NCBI GenBank assembly: GCA_017445875.1
Contig: JAFSRZ010000047.1
Coordinates: 1 to 34,388 of the forward strand
From: Oscillospiraceae bacterium
Lineage (GTDB): Bacteria; Bacillota; Clostridia; Oscillospirales; Oscillospiraceae
Reading direction: 5' to 3'
DNA: 34,388 nt
Positions 14,925 to 24,354 of the stretch are shown here, in pieces. The notes below the pieces were generated by a model. It ran no database searches. It saw only the letters and a list, made by a program, of their open reading frames with translations, and was not told where the DNA came from. Numbering within the stretch: the first letter of the stretch is position 1; every line of letters starts with the position of its first letter. A program made the translations under genes and the position numbers.

Positions 14925-16487
14925 ATGGACTTTATCCGTAATTTCCCGCTGTTTACCATTATATTGAGCCTGTTTTCCAGTGTCCTTTGCATGCTCTTGG
15001 ACGGGCGCAAGGCCAAGCGTTACACGGTCTGCTATGCGTGCGTCCTGATTGCGCTTGCAAGCGCGGTGCTGTGGTACGTCTCCGCGACGGGCGAGCCGTT
15101 CACGTACGTCATGGGCGAGTTTCCCGCGCCGTGGGGGAACGAAATCCGCGCCGGTGTGCTGGAAGCCCTGCTGGCTGTCGTGTTCCTGACAGTCCTGCTC
15201 TGTTCGGTACTGGGCGGCTGGCGCTTCCTGCTCATCGACGTGGAACACAGTAAAATCAACCTCTATTTCACGCTTATCAACCTGTTGACTGCCGCGCTCA
15301 TGGCGCTTATCTGGACAAACGATATTTTTACCGGGTACGTCTTTCTGGAAATCCTCACGCTTTCCTCCTGCGGGATTCTGATTGTACGCGAAATCGGGCG
15401 TACCACGCTTGCGGCTGTCCGCTACATGGTGCTGAATCTGTTGGGGTCAGGACTGTTCCTGCTGGGCGTGGTTCTGCTGTACTCCCTCACGGGACACCTG
15501 CTCATGGTACCCATGCGGGCGGCAATTTCGGAAATCGTCGCGGCGGAAGGCGGCGTCACGACGATTACATTTTCTCTGGCGGTGCTGACTATCGGACTGG
15601 GCATTAAAAGCGGCCTGTTCCCGTTCTACTTCTGGATGCCCGACACCTACGGCACCGCTACCCCCACGTCCGCCGCGATTCTCTCCGCGCTGGCCTCGAA
15701 AGCCTATATTATCCTGCTGTTCAAAATCTATTGGCGGGTCGTCGGTATCGAAGTATTCCAGCAACTTCCGATTCACTGGTTACTGTTCTGTCTGGGCATT
15801 CCGGGCATGATATTCGGCTCGGTGTCGGCAATCCGGGAGAACAATATTCACAGAATGATAGCGTTTTCATCGGCGGCGCAGACCGGGTATATTTACATGG
15901 GTCTCGGCATGGGAAGTCCGTTAGGATATGTCGCGGCGCTGTTTCAGCTCATCGCCCACGCGGTCACGAAGTCGCTTTTGTTTCTGACGACGCCGCGTCT
16001 GGCGCGGGTGTCCGGGGACAGTCTGCTGTTCCAGAACCTGCAAGGAAGCGGTATCCGGGACAGAAGCGCCGGATTCTTTTTCACGCTCTGCGCGTTGTCG
16101 ATGGTCGGGATACCGGTTTTCGCCGGATTTTCCGCGAAACTGTTCTTTGCTGTCGCGGCGGTGGATACCGGGAAATTGGGTGTGCTGTTCCCTACCATGC
16201 TGGCCTTAGCCGTCAGCGCCGTACTGAACGCGCTGTACTTTATCCGCACCGTGATTCGGATTTACACCGCCGGACGCGGCGGGGCGGATATCTCCGCGCC
16301 GCGCATTTACGCCGAGGAACACAACGACGCCGATTCCGGCGAACCTCTGCCCATGTCAGAGACGCGTTCCGAACGGCGTTCGTACTGGGTGTCGGCGCTG
16401 ATTCTGACGGGAATGAATCTGTTTTTGGGGCTGTTCTCGTGGATTACGGTGGATTTCATCCGGCTGGGTCTCGACATGTTCGCGTGA
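14925..16487 (+). CDS. Antiporter-like subunit 1 (MrpD/MbhH/NuoN family)
   Basis: A 520-residue membrane protein of about 14 helices, family PF00361. Proton-path residues are present: Glu142 in helix 5 (VFLEILTLSSCG), Lys228 in helix 7 (GLGIKSGLFPFYFWMPD), Lys259 in helix 8 (LASKAYIILL), and a Lys in helix 12 (HAVTKSLLFL). By position it matches MrpD or MbhH, directly after subunit C. A polar loop with many acidic and basic residues (about 445-485) precedes the last helix. It is the first of four such subunits in a row. Confidence 0.93.
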   Translation: MDFIRNFPLFTIILSLFSSVLCMLLDGRKAKRYTVCYACVLIALASAVLWYVSATGEPFTYVMGEFPAPWGNEIRAGVLEALLAVVFLTVLLCSVLGGWRFLLIDVEHSKINLYFTLINLLTAALMALIWTNDIFTGYVFLEILTLSSCGILIVREIGRTTLAAVRYMVLNLLGSGLFLLGVVLLYSLTGHLLMVPMRAAISEIVAAEGGVTTITFSLAVLTIGLGIKSGLFPFYFWMPDTYGTATPTSAAILSALASKAYIILLFKIYWRVVGIEVFQQLPIHWLLFCLGIPGMIFGSVSAIRENNIHRMIAFSSAAQTGYIYMGLGMGSPLGYVAALFQLIAHAVTKSLLFLTTPRLARVSGDSLLFQNLQGSGIRDRSAGFFFTLCALSMVGIPVFAGFSAKLFFAVAAVDTGKLGVLFPTMLALAVSAVLNALYFIRTVIRIYTAGRGGADISAPRIYAEEHNDADSGEPLPMSETRSERRSYWVSALILTGMNLFLGLFSWITVDFIRLGLDMFA

Positions 16488-16502
16488 CTGGAGGAATTGT
16501 CA

Positions 16503-18041
16503 ATGCTCTTGTTTACCATACTGTTCCCGATACTGGCGGGTGTGGCGGTGTCGGTACGCCCCATGCCGCGCCGGACGCGTCTGCAATGGTACGCCGCTGT
16601 CATGCTTCTGACGGACGTTTTCGCGGTCTGGTGTATGTTGTACGCGCCGCCCGTGCGGCTGTTCGCGCTGACGGAAACACTTGACTTTCACTTTGCTTTG
16701 GACACAATCGGACGCGTGTTTCTGTCGGTGGTACTGTTCGTGTACACCGCCGCGTGTTTCTACGCGTTCGAGTACATGTCCGGGGAGGAACGGGAGGAAG
16801 CGTTTTTCACGTTTTATTTCGCCTCGCTGGGCGCGGTGATGTCCGCCTGCATGACCGGAAACCTCGTGACGTTCTATTTCTGCTTTGAACTCGCTACGCT
16901 AAGCTCCATGCCGCTTGTCCTGCATGAAGGGACAAAAGAGGCGATTTCCGCCGCGCTGAAATATCTCTTTTACTCTATCGGCGGCGCGTTACTCGGACTG
17001 CTGGCGGTGGTGTGCCTGTTCTGGTACGGCGCGGACGCGAATCAGTTCGCGGCGGGCGGCTTCCTCGACGCCGCACGTGTCGCCGGACATGAATCCATGT
17101 TACGCGCTGTCGTGCTGTGCGGAATTGTCGGCTTCGGCGCGAAAGCCGGTATGTACCCGTTGCACGGCTGGCTTCCCGCCGCGCACCCTATCGCGCCCGC
17201 GCCCGCGTCGGCACTGCTGTCGGGCATTATCGCAAAAATGGGCGTGCTGGGCGTGATACGCCTCGTGTACTTCTCCGCCGGGGCGGCGCTCATTCGCGGA
17301 ACTTGGGTACAATATACGTGGATGTGTCTGGCAATGGGAACGATTTTCATGGGTTCCATGATGGCTTTCCGCGAAAAGGTCATGAAAAAACGCCTTGCCT
17401 ACTCGTCAATCAGCCAGATTTCGTATATTATGCTGGGGCTGTCGCTGTTGAACGCGGGCGGCCTCACGGGCGGACTGCTCCATTTCGCGGCGCACGCGGT
17501 CTCTAAGGGGACACTGTTCCTTTGCGCGGGCGTGTTCATTCACAAGCTCGGACGCCGGGAGGCGTCGCAACTGCGCGGTGTCGGACAACTCATGCCCGTG
17601 ACCATGTGGTGTTTCCTGATAGCGTCGCTGTCACTGGTGGGTATTCCGCCGCTGGGAGGCTTTGCCAGTAAATGGTATTTGTCGGTGTCGGCGATTGCGG
17701 GCGGAATGGGCGTGTTCTCGATTCTGCCGCCCGTGATACTGTTGGTGTCGGCGTTCCTGACGGCTGGATACCTGTTGCCGGTAGCCGTCGACGCGTTTTT
17801 TCCGGGGCGTGACTTCTCCGTGAAGCAAGCCTTCGGAGACTGCCCCGACGTACAGAAACGGCTCCCGGCGTCCACCGGCAAGACCAAAAAACAAAAGGCG
17901 GTATCGTTGACCGGCGCGGCGGAACCGTCCGCGTTAATGACTGTGCCGCTTGTGGCACTGTGCGCGGCGGCGCTGTGCGTCGGACTGTTCGGGGCGTGGT
18001 TCGCGGAAGCGCTCGGCGGCGTGATACGGGGGCTGGTGTAA
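16503..18041 (+). CDS. Antiporter-like subunit 2 (NuoM/NuoN/MrpD family)
   Basis: A 512-residue, roughly 14-helix protein. Key residues are Glu129 (FCFELATLSSMP), Lys214 (FGAKAGMYPLHGWLPAAHPIAP), Lys245 (IIAKMGVLG) and the helix 12 Lys in HAVSKGTLFL. The ATG at 16503 is eight bases after GGAGG (16490-16494); an in-frame TTG at 16497 is too close. The stop TAA shares one base with the next ATG (TAATG). A cytoplasmic loop at about 430-475 is rich in Lys and Asp. Its proton-conducting role is inferred from the residues. Confidence 0.93.
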   Translation: MLLFTILFPILAGVAVSVRPMPRRTRLQWYAAVMLLTDVFAVWCMLYAPPVRLFALTETLDFHFALDTIGRVFLSVVLFVYTAACFYAFEYMSGEEREEAFFTFYFASLGAVMSACMTGNLVTFYFCFELATLSSMPLVLHEGTKEAISAALKYLFYSIGGALLGLLAVVCLFWYGADANQFAAGGFLDAARVAGHESMLRAVVLCGIVGFGAKAGMYPLHGWLPAAHPIAPAPASALLSGIIAKMGVLGVIRLVYFSAGAALIRGTWVQYTWMCLAMGTIFMGSMMAFREKVMKKRLAYSSISQISYIMLGLSLLNAGGLTGGLLHFAAHAVSKGTLFLCAGVFIHKLGRREASQLRGVGQLMPVTMWCFLIASLSLVGIPPLGGFASKWYLSVSAIAGGMGVFSILPPVILLVSAFLTAGYLLPVAVDAFFPGRDFSVKQAFGDCPDVQKRLPASTGKTKKQKAVSLTGAAEPSALMTVPLVALCAAALCVGLFGAWFAEALGGVIRGLV

Positions 18042-19528
18042 TGCTCATTATGGAATGGAACCCGCTCCTGTTACTCGTCCCGATTCTCCTGCCGATACTG
18101 TGCGGCGGCTGGCTGTTGCTCGGTCGGCGCATGGACAGCAAAAACCGGGAACTGTTTACAGAAGTAGCGGCCTGTTTCACCAGTACGGCGGTCTTTCTGT
18201 CGCTGTCGAACATCCGGCGCGGAAGCGTGGCGACGGTCTACACCTTCATCGACGGCTTTTCCGTGGGGTTCATGATGGACGGTCCGGGTATGTTGTTCGC
18301 GGGTATGGTCGCGGTCATGTGGCCTCTGGCGTTGCTCTACGCCTTCTCCTACATGGAACGCGCCCCCCGGCAAAACAGTTTCTTTGCCTTCTACCTCATG
18401 ACGTACGGTGTCACGCTGGCGGTCGCGTTCTCGGCGAATCTGGTCACGATGTACGTCTGCTTTGAACTGCTGACACTGGTCACAATTCCGCTTGTGGCGC
18501 ACTCGCAGAATACGGACAGCACCTACGCCGGGTACTTGTACGCGGCCTACTGTATCGCGGGGGCGGCGCTGGCACTCGTGGCGGTCGTACTCGGCACACT
18601 GGACGGCTCCGGTACGTTTCACTTCGGCGGCAATCTGGCGAATGAGTACCCGTCCGCGCTCATGCGTACGGTGTACCTGTTCGGATTTATCGGTTTCGGC
18701 ACGAAAGCCGCTGTTTTCCCGCTCTATATCTGGCTCCCGAAAGCGTCCGTAGCCCCGACGCCCGTCACGGCCTTACTGCATGCCGTGGCGGTGGTCAATA
18801 GCGGCGTGTTCGCGGTCACGCGCCTGACTTGGTACGCCTTCGGCCCCAATTTACTATCCGAAAGCGCGGTACGGACATTCTGTGTCCTGCTTTCGTCGTT
18901 CTCGATGGTGTTCGCGGCGGTAATGGCGCTCAAAGAACGCCACTTCAAGCGGCGTCTGGCCTACTCCACGATGAGTAATCTTTCCTATATGCTCTTCGGC
19001 GTCAGTCTCATGACAGGACACGGATTGACGGGCGCTCTGTCCCATATGCTCTTTCACGGCGTGATTAAAATGTCCCTGTTCCTCTGCGCGGGGGCGTTCA
19101 TGCACGTGACCGGGAAAGAGTACCTGTACGAAATCAACGGACAGGGCTGGCGCATGCCGTACACGTTCACGGCGTACACACTCGGCGCGTTGTCGCTGAC
19201 GGGGATTCCGCTGTTCTGCGGGTTCGTGTCGAAATGGCGACTGCTGACGGCGGGTGTCGCCGCCGGGACTTGGGCGGATATGGTCGGCGTGGCGGCACTG
19301 CTGTTGTCGGCGTTCCTGTGTGCCATGTACACGTTATCGGTCAGCGTGCGGGCGTTTCTGCCGCGTACGCCCGATTCCGGCGCGGCGGAACTCCCCGCCG
19401 GGATTCAAGAGGCGGACTGGCGGATGTTGGTACCGATTGGATTTTTCACGGCGGCAAATATCGCCTTTGGCGTGTGGTCGAAACCTGTCATGACGTTTCT
19501 GGAAGCGGTTTCCCGCGGTGTGCTGTGA
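18041..19528 (+). CDS. Antiporter-like subunit 3 (NuoL/MrpA-like)
   Basis: A 495-residue membrane protein. It has Glu142 (YVCFELLTLVTIPLV), Lys222 (FGTKAAVFPLYIWLPKASVAPTPV) and, in helix 8, His247 (LLHAVAVVNSGVF) where subunits 1, 2 and 4 have Lys. The His form is typical of NuoL and of the N-terminal part of MrpA, so this may be the MrpA-type member of the set, without its C-terminal MbhD/MbhE parts, which are encoded upstream. Helix 12 has FHGVIKMSLFLCAG with the expected Lys. The start overlaps the previous stop; a second in-frame ATG lies at 18050. Confidence 0.92.
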   Translation: MLIMEWNPLLLLVPILLPILCGGWLLLGRRMDSKNRELFTEVAACFTSTAVFLSLSNIRRGSVATVYTFIDGFSVGFMMDGPGMLFAGMVAVMWPLALLYAFSYMERAPRQNSFFAFYLMTYGVTLAVAFSANLVTMYVCFELLTLVTIPLVAHSQNTDSTYAGYLYAAYCIAGAALALVAVVLGTLDGSGTFHFGGNLANEYPSALMRTVYLFGFIGFGTKAAVFPLYIWLPKASVAPTPVTALLHAVAVVNSGVFAVTRLTWYAFGPNLLSESAVRTFCVLLSSFSMVFAAVMALKERHFKRRLAYSTMSNLSYMLFGVSLMTGHGLTGALSHMLFHGVIKMSLFLCAGAFMHVTGKEYLYEINGQGWRMPYTFTAYTLGALSLTGIPLFCGFVSKWRLLTAGVAAGTWADMVGVAALLLSAFLCAMYTLSVSVRAFLPRTPDSGAAELPAGIQEADWRMLVPIGFFTAANIAFGVWSKPVMTFLEAVSRGVL

Positions 19529-19549
19529 CGGAAGGGGGCTTGTGTCAAA

Positions 19550-21616
19550 ATGCGGATTGCGTTATTAGTATTTGTTCCCCTGCTGTGCGGCGTCGCGGCG
19601 TACGCTCTCGGACGCCGTGACGAACGCTGGCGCGACTGCGCGGTGTTACTGTGTACGGCGCTGTGCATGGGACTGTCGGTGTCGCTGACACTCTCTGCCT
19701 TGCGCGGGGAAATTGTCGCGCTGACGATTCCCCATGTGCTTGTCAACGGGCTTGCCTTTACGGCAACCGGTTTCCGCGCCCTCTACAGTCTGGTCACGTC
19801 GCTGATGTGGCTGTTTACGGCGCTGTTCTCGCGGGAATACTTCTCGCACGAGCCGGAAGGCCTCAACGCCTACTATCTGTTCACACTCATGACGCTTGGC
19901 GCGACACAGGGTGTCATGCTCTCGGCGGACTTTATGACGACATTCGTTTTCTTCGAGGTTCTGTCGCTGACTTCCTTTACTTGGGTCATGCACGAACAGT
20001 CCAAAGAAGCGATACACGCCGGATATACGTACTTGTTCGTGGCGGTGTTCGGCGGACTGGTTCTGCTGATGGGACTGTTTCTGCTTTCCGATGCCTGCGG
20101 CACACTGACATTTTCCGCGCTCCCCGACACCGTACGCAACGCGAACAGAACGCAAGTTTTCGCGGCGTCGGTCTGTATTCTGTTTGGCTTCGGCGCGAAA
20201 GCGGGTATGTTCCCGCTGCACATCTGGCTACCCATGGCGCACCCGGTCGCGCCGTCCCCGGCGTCGGCACTGCTGTCGGGCGTCCTGACGAAAGTCGGCG
20301 TCTACGGCGTCCTCATGACCGCTTTGCAACTGATGTACGGCAACCCTACTTTCGGACTGCTCCTGTTGACACTGGCACTCGTGACTATGTTCCTTGGCGC
20401 GTTACTGGCGCTGTTCTCGGTGAACCTCAAACGGACGCTCGCGTGTTCGTCCATGTCGCAAATTGGCTTCATCCTCACGGGACTGGCGTCTATGATACTC
20501 TGCGGCGTACAGACCGGCGCGGGTACGCTCTCCGACACCGGCGCGGCACTGGCAATCTCCGGGACTGTCCTGCACATGCTCAACCACTCTATGTTGAAAT
20601 TGCTCTTGTTCATGGCGGCGGGCGTCGTGCTGATGAACGTCCACGCGCTGACACTCGACGATATCCGGGGCTGGGGACGCAACAAAACCGCGTTAAAAAT
20701 CGCCTTCGCGGTCGGCGGACTGGGTATCAGCGGCGTGCCGCTCCTCAACGGCTACCTGTCAAAGTCCATGATTCACGAGGGCTTGGTACACCTCATCGAA
20801 AGTTCGGAGGAAACCGGATTCTTTATCGGGCGGACGCTCCGCTACTTCCACGCGGCGGAATGGGTGTTCCTGATTTCGGGCGGCCTGACATTCGCCTATA
20901 TGCTGAAACTGTTCCTGTGTGTGTTCGTAGAACGCAACGCGGACGCCGACAAACAGGCGTTATATGACAGTGACCCGGACTGCATGGACACGCTTTCCAC
21001 AACGGTTGTCACGCTGTCGGCGCTCCTGCTCGTGACACTCGGTCAACCGTGGATTGTGACACGTGTCGCGGCGTTCGTGGTACAGTCCTTCGGCGTCACC
21101 GAAAGCGCCCCGCATTTCGCCGCGTTCGCGTGGGAGAATCTCAAAGGCGGCCTGATTTCGCTGTCCGTTGGCGCGACGGTCTATCTGTTGTTCGTACGTC
21201 CCGTACTCCGTCCGCGTGGAGTGTACGTCAACCGCTGGCCTTCGGCGTGGAATCTGGAACAGAAACTTTATACGCCGCTGTTCACGCGCTGGCTCCCGAC
21301 ATTATTTGGCAACGTGGCGCGGCTGTTCGCCGAAAATCGTATCCTGCGGCGCGTGTGTCGTGGACTGCTGTTCGCGGCATCGGTACTGGCAACCGCGATG
21401 AATGACAGTTTGGACGCGCTGATTGTGCTGTCACGCCGGACGGTCGTCCGGGAAGTCAAAGTACGCGACGAGCGCGAGGCCGTACACATCGGACGCCTGC
21501 GGGCGTTCCGGCGCGCTACCGCCACCGCGCTGGAATCGTTCAATTTCTCCTTCGCGCTTCTCATGACCTGTCTGGGCGTCATTGTGATTCTCGGCCTTCT
21601 GCTGGTTCTGCTCTGA
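19550..21616 (+). CDS. Antiporter-like subunit 4 with long C-terminal extension
   Basis: A 688-residue protein, the last of the cluster. The antiporter core (about 1-460) keeps Glu136 (FVFFEVLSLTSF), Lys217 (FGAKAGMFPLHIWLPMAHPVAP), Lys248 (VLTKVGVYG) and Lys350 (LNHSMLKLLLFM). After two more helices (about 483-500 and 532-549), residues 565-660 are a long charged, mostly helical stretch without membrane helices, and 668-688 is a final membrane helix. This layout recalls the lateral helix plus terminal anchor of NuoL. A GAAGGGGG ribosome site lies upstream. A hairpin follows at 21621. Confidence 0.92.
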   Translation: MRIALLVFVPLLCGVAAYALGRRDERWRDCAVLLCTALCMGLSVSLTLSALRGEIVALTIPHVLVNGLAFTATGFRALYSLVTSLMWLFTALFSREYFSHEPEGLNAYYLFTLMTLGATQGVMLSADFMTTFVFFEVLSLTSFTWVMHEQSKEAIHAGYTYLFVAVFGGLVLLMGLFLLSDACGTLTFSALPDTVRNANRTQVFAASVCILFGFGAKAGMFPLHIWLPMAHPVAPSPASALLSGVLTKVGVYGVLMTALQLMYGNPTFGLLLLTLALVTMFLGALLALFSVNLKRTLACSSMSQIGFILTGLASMILCGVQTGAGTLSDTGAALAISGTVLHMLNHSMLKLLLFMAAGVVLMNVHALTLDDIRGWGRNKTALKIAFAVGGLGISGVPLLNGYLSKSMIHEGLVHLIESSEETGFFIGRTLRYFHAAEWVFLISGGLTFAYMLKLFLCVFVERNADADKQALYDSDPDCMDTLSTTVVTLSALLLVTLGQPWIVTRVAAFVVQSFGVTESAPHFAAFAWENLKGGLISLSVGATVYLLFVRPVLRPRGVYVNRWPSAWNLEQKLYTPLFTRWLPTLFGNVARLFAENRILRRVCRGLLFAASVLATAMNDSLDALIVLSRRTVVREVKVRDEREAVHIGRLRAFRRATATALESFNFSFALLMTCLGVIVILGLLLVLL

Positions 21617-21620
21617 CACG

Positions 21621-21656
21621 GAAACGCTCTCCCCGTCATAAATGGGAGGGCGTTTC
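21621..21656 (+). terminator. Hairpin ending the antiporter cluster
   Basis: GAAACGCTCTCCC (21621-21633) pairs with GGGAGGGCGTTTC (21644-21656), 13 pairs with one G-U. No T-run follows, as with several other gene-end hairpins in this window. Confidence 0.6.
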
Positions 21657-21677
21657 ACAATTCCCGCATTTCCACTC

Positions 21678-21707
21678 TTGACTTTTGCCACACCCTATGA
21701 AATAATG
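21678..21707 (+). promoter_or_regulatory. Probable promoter and leader of the Na/Pi symporter gene
   Basis: TTGACT (21678-21683), an 18-nt spacer, ATAATG (21702-21707). The leader of about 100 bases contains a short stem CAGCT/AGCTG near 21724-21739 and a GCCGGG/CCCGGC stem at 21763-21780. No recognisable Pho box or riboswitch was found. Confidence 0.5.
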
Positions 21708-21811
21708 ATAGTGTCCAAAATGACAGCTCCTGTAAGCTGATAACATAGTAACTCCACACGCCGCCGGGGTTAGTCCCGGCCTGTACGATTGCAAATAGAA
21801 GGGGGAGTTTC

Positions 21812-23611
21812 ATGGATGTTTCTAACGTGATTTCACTGTTAAGCGGCGTGGCGCTGTTTCTGTTCGGCATGTCCCTCATGGGGGACGGTCTCAAACGCGT
21901 CGCCGGAAACCGTCTGGAAGGTCTGCTGTACAAGCTCACCAACACAAAGTTGAAAGGTATCCTGTTAGGCACCGGTATCACCGCCGTGATACAGTCGTCC
22001 TCGGCGACTTCCGTCATGGTCGTGGGCTTCGTCAACTCCGGTATGATGAAGTTTGAACAGGCAATCAGTATCATACTGGGCGCGATTCTCGGCACAAGCG
22101 TCACGGGCTGGGTCATCTGCCTGTCGGACATCAGCGGCGGAAGCGGCTGGGTGTCGCTCCTGTCCACGAGTACGCTTACGGGACTGATTGCCGTGACCGG
22201 TATCATCATCCGGACTGTCGCCAAACGCGCCACTCACCGACACGTCGGCGATATCATGATGGGTTTCGCCGTGCTGATGTTCGGCATGAGTACCATGAGC
22301 GGCGCTGTCGCCCCGTTGAAGGAAATGCCCGCGTTCGTGGCGCTGTTGACTTCGTTCTCGAATCCGCTGTTAGGCTTTTTAGCGGGCGTCGCGTTCACGG
22401 CGATTCTCCAAAGCGCGTCGGCGGCTGTCGGTATCCTGCAAGCCCTCGCCATTACCGGGGCTGTCACATTCGCAACCGCGTTCCCGCTGTTAATGGGTAT
22501 CGGCGTCGGCGCGGCGCTTCCGGTTCTGATGGCCGCCGCCGGAGCTTCTGTCGACGCCCGCCGCAGTGCCGTTGTGTACCTGTTGAGCCAGACTATCGGC
22601 GCGGCACTGCTCGGAACTGTTTTCTATGTTGCGAATGCCGTCGTACACTTCCCGTTTATGACCATGGTATTGACGACTGTCCACATTGCCGCCCTGAATA
22701 CGCTTTACCGCCTCCTGTGCGTGCTGATTCTCGCGCCGCAGACGGGTTTACTTGCCAAACTGACTTGCGCTATCGTCAAAGAGGAAGTGTCGCCCGAAGG
22801 CGAAGAGGACAAGGGTCCCGTATTCGAGGAACGTTTCCTGCCGTTCCCGCCTCTTGCGCTGGAACAGTGCCGGGCGGAAATTAACAAAATGGCGGATATC
22901 ACACAGCAAAGCGTCATTGTCGCGCTGGAAACTATCGCGCACTATAACGAGGAAAAGGCCAAACGCGTGGTCAAACTCGAAAAAGCCACTGACCGTTACG
23001 AGGACGCGCTGGGTACGTATATCCTGAAAGCCTCCAAGCGCGAACTCAACACCGAACAGAATCAGCAGTTCACGCGCTTTCTGCACACCATTACCGACTT
23101 TGAGCGTATCGGCGACCACGCCCTGAACATTGTGGAAGTCATGGAACACATGCACGAACAGGACAGCTCTTTCACGGGCAACGCCCTCGCGGAACTCGAA
23201 GTCATGAAAAACGCCTTGACGGAAGTTCTGTCCATGACTGTCCAGTCCTTCCAGAACGACGATTCGGCGCTTGCCGAAAAGGTCGAACCGCTGGAACAGG
23301 TTATCAACGGCTTACAGGACAGTATCAAGAGCCGTCATGTCGAGCGCATGAAAGCCGGAATCTGCACCATGACGCAGGGAATCTCCCTGAACGACCTTTT
23401 GACCGATTTGGAGCGCATTTCCGACCACTGTTCCAATATCGCGCTGGCGACTATCGAACTGCGTCAAAATGTGTTCCTGACGCACCCGGATTTGTACCAC
23501 AACGCGAATCAGGCCGAAAATGTCCACATGTTCGAGGATTACAGCCGCCGTTTCGCGTTGCCGGAGCCGTCCAAAGCCCCCGACGCCGCCCCCGCCCCCT
23601 CCGAAGCCTGA
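21812..23611 (+). CDS. Na/Pi cotransporter family protein with PhoU domain
   Basis: A 599-residue protein. The N-terminal 320 residues are two Na_Pi_cotrans repeats with the inverted QSSSATS (61-67) and QSASAA (200-205) motifs that form the substrate pore in type II sodium-phosphate symporters. The C-terminal 340-570 is a soluble four-helix PhoU-like bundle with FERIGDHALNIVE and LERISDHCSNIALA, which usually bind metal or regulate transport. The tail is Pro/Ala-rich. AGGGGGAG precedes the ATG at 21812. It is predicted to import phosphate using sodium. It lies next to a putative sodium/proton antiporter, which could restore the sodium gradient it uses, though it has its own promoter. Confidence 0.95.
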   Translation: MDVSNVISLLSGVALFLFGMSLMGDGLKRVAGNRLEGLLYKLTNTKLKGILLGTGITAVIQSSSATSVMVVGFVNSGMMKFEQAISIILGAILGTSVTGWVICLSDISGGSGWVSLLSTSTLTGLIAVTGIIIRTVAKRATHRHVGDIMMGFAVLMFGMSTMSGAVAPLKEMPAFVALLTSFSNPLLGFLAGVAFTAILQSASAAVGILQALAITGAVTFATAFPLLMGIGVGAALPVLMAAAGASVDARRSAVVYLLSQTIGAALLGTVFYVANAVVHFPFMTMVLTTVHIAALNTLYRLLCVLILAPQTGLLAKLTCAIVKEEVSPEGEEDKGPVFEERFLPFPPLALEQCRAEINKMADITQQSVIVALETIAHYNEEKAKRVVKLEKATDRYEDALGTYILKASKRELNTEQNQQFTRFLHTITDFERIGDHALNIVEVMEHMHEQDSSFTGNALAELEVMKNALTEVLSMTVQSFQNDDSALAEKVEPLEQVINGLQDSIKSRHVERMKAGICTMTQGISLNDLLTDLERISDHCSNIALATIELRQNVFLTHPDLYHNANQAENVHMFEDYSRRFALPEPSKAPDAAPAPSEA

Positions 23612-23612
23612 C

Positions 23613-23656
23613 AAAAAAGCGTCCTGTCCTCTCAACGGGGGCAGGACACTTTTTTG
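23613..23656. terminator. Two-way terminator between Na/Pi and sdpI-like genes
   Basis: AAAAAAGCGTCCTG (23613-23626) pairs with CAGGACACTTTTTT (23642-23655) with one mismatch, with T-runs on both strands. Confidence 0.88.
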
Positions 23657-23721
23657 TTGCGCCGGGTGTGGACAATTTCGGACAGTGTTTCCACTTCACG
23701 ATAACGCGACGGAAAGGGCGG

Positions 23722-24354
23722 TTATCGCTTCTTGTTCGTGACGTACAGCGCGGCGGAATACACTATCGGCACGACCGCAAGCAGTGTTGTCACGCCGATG
23801 AATACATACATTTGTCCGAACTGTACAAAGGCGTCCAGAATCATCAGGAGGCCGCCCGCAACCCATAACGCCCCCGCCATGCGGTGTGTACGGTTCCAGT
23901 TGTCCTCGTCGGCGAGCGTCCACGGGAGTTTGATTCCGACTGTGTAATTTTGTCGGCACTTGGGCAGATAGTTTCCCACGACCACGAACAGTACCCCCGT
24001 CAGAAGCATTCCGGACAACGTGACATTTATCGAATACCCCAGCGCGTTCGGGTACACCAGCGCCGCCACAAACAGCGACACCGCCGGACATATCCACAGT
24101 ACCAGAACACGTATTTTGTCGCTGACGTTCCCGGATTTCGGGTCGTGGAACACGGCAAACGCACAAAGCCAATGTACCGCCAGCAGAAACAGCGGCATTC
24201 CGAATACCGCGAACGCCTTGCCGCTCCAGCCGTCGGGGGTGCCGGAGAAATCGAAATGCGTCGGGACGCGTTCGGGCAGTCGCCCCCAGAGCGCGATTCC
24301 CGCGCACACCGGAAGCAGGATACAGACAGATGTCAGCAGAAGATTACGTTTCAT
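23722..24354 (-). CDS. SdpI-like membrane protein (DUF1648/SdpI)
   Basis: A 210-residue protein with six or so membrane helices. The N-terminal DUF1648 part has LPERVPTHFDFSGTPDGWSGK, and the SdpI part has YTVGIKLPWTLADEDNWNRTHRMAGALWVAGG, the most conserved stretch of the family. In Bacillus subtilis SdpI protects cells from the SdpC killing factor and passes the signal to SdpR; many homologues have no toxin nearby and an unknown role. The start overlaps the end of the ArsR-type gene by 11 bases. Confidence 0.92.
   Translation of the reverse strand: MKRNLLLTSVCILLPVCAGIALWGRLPERVPTHFDFSGTPDGWSGKAFAVFGMPLFLLAVHWLCAFAVFHDPKSGNVSDKIRVLVLWICPAVSLFVAALVYPNALGYSINVTLSGMLLTGVLFVVVGNYLPKCRQNYTVGIKLPWTLADEDNWNRTHRMAGALWVAGGLLMILDAFVQFGQMYVFIGVTTLLAVVPIVYSAALYVTNKKR

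Noticed and set aside
15731-16684. 317-codon plus-strand frame across antiporter subunits 1 and 2
   Set aside because: Spans the junction of two well-supported genes in another frame; Arg/Gly-rich noise.
19651-20967. 438-codon plus-strand frame inside antiporter subunit 4
   Set aside because: Out of frame with a clear membrane protein, Arg-rich and without hydrophobic pattern; a shadow frame.
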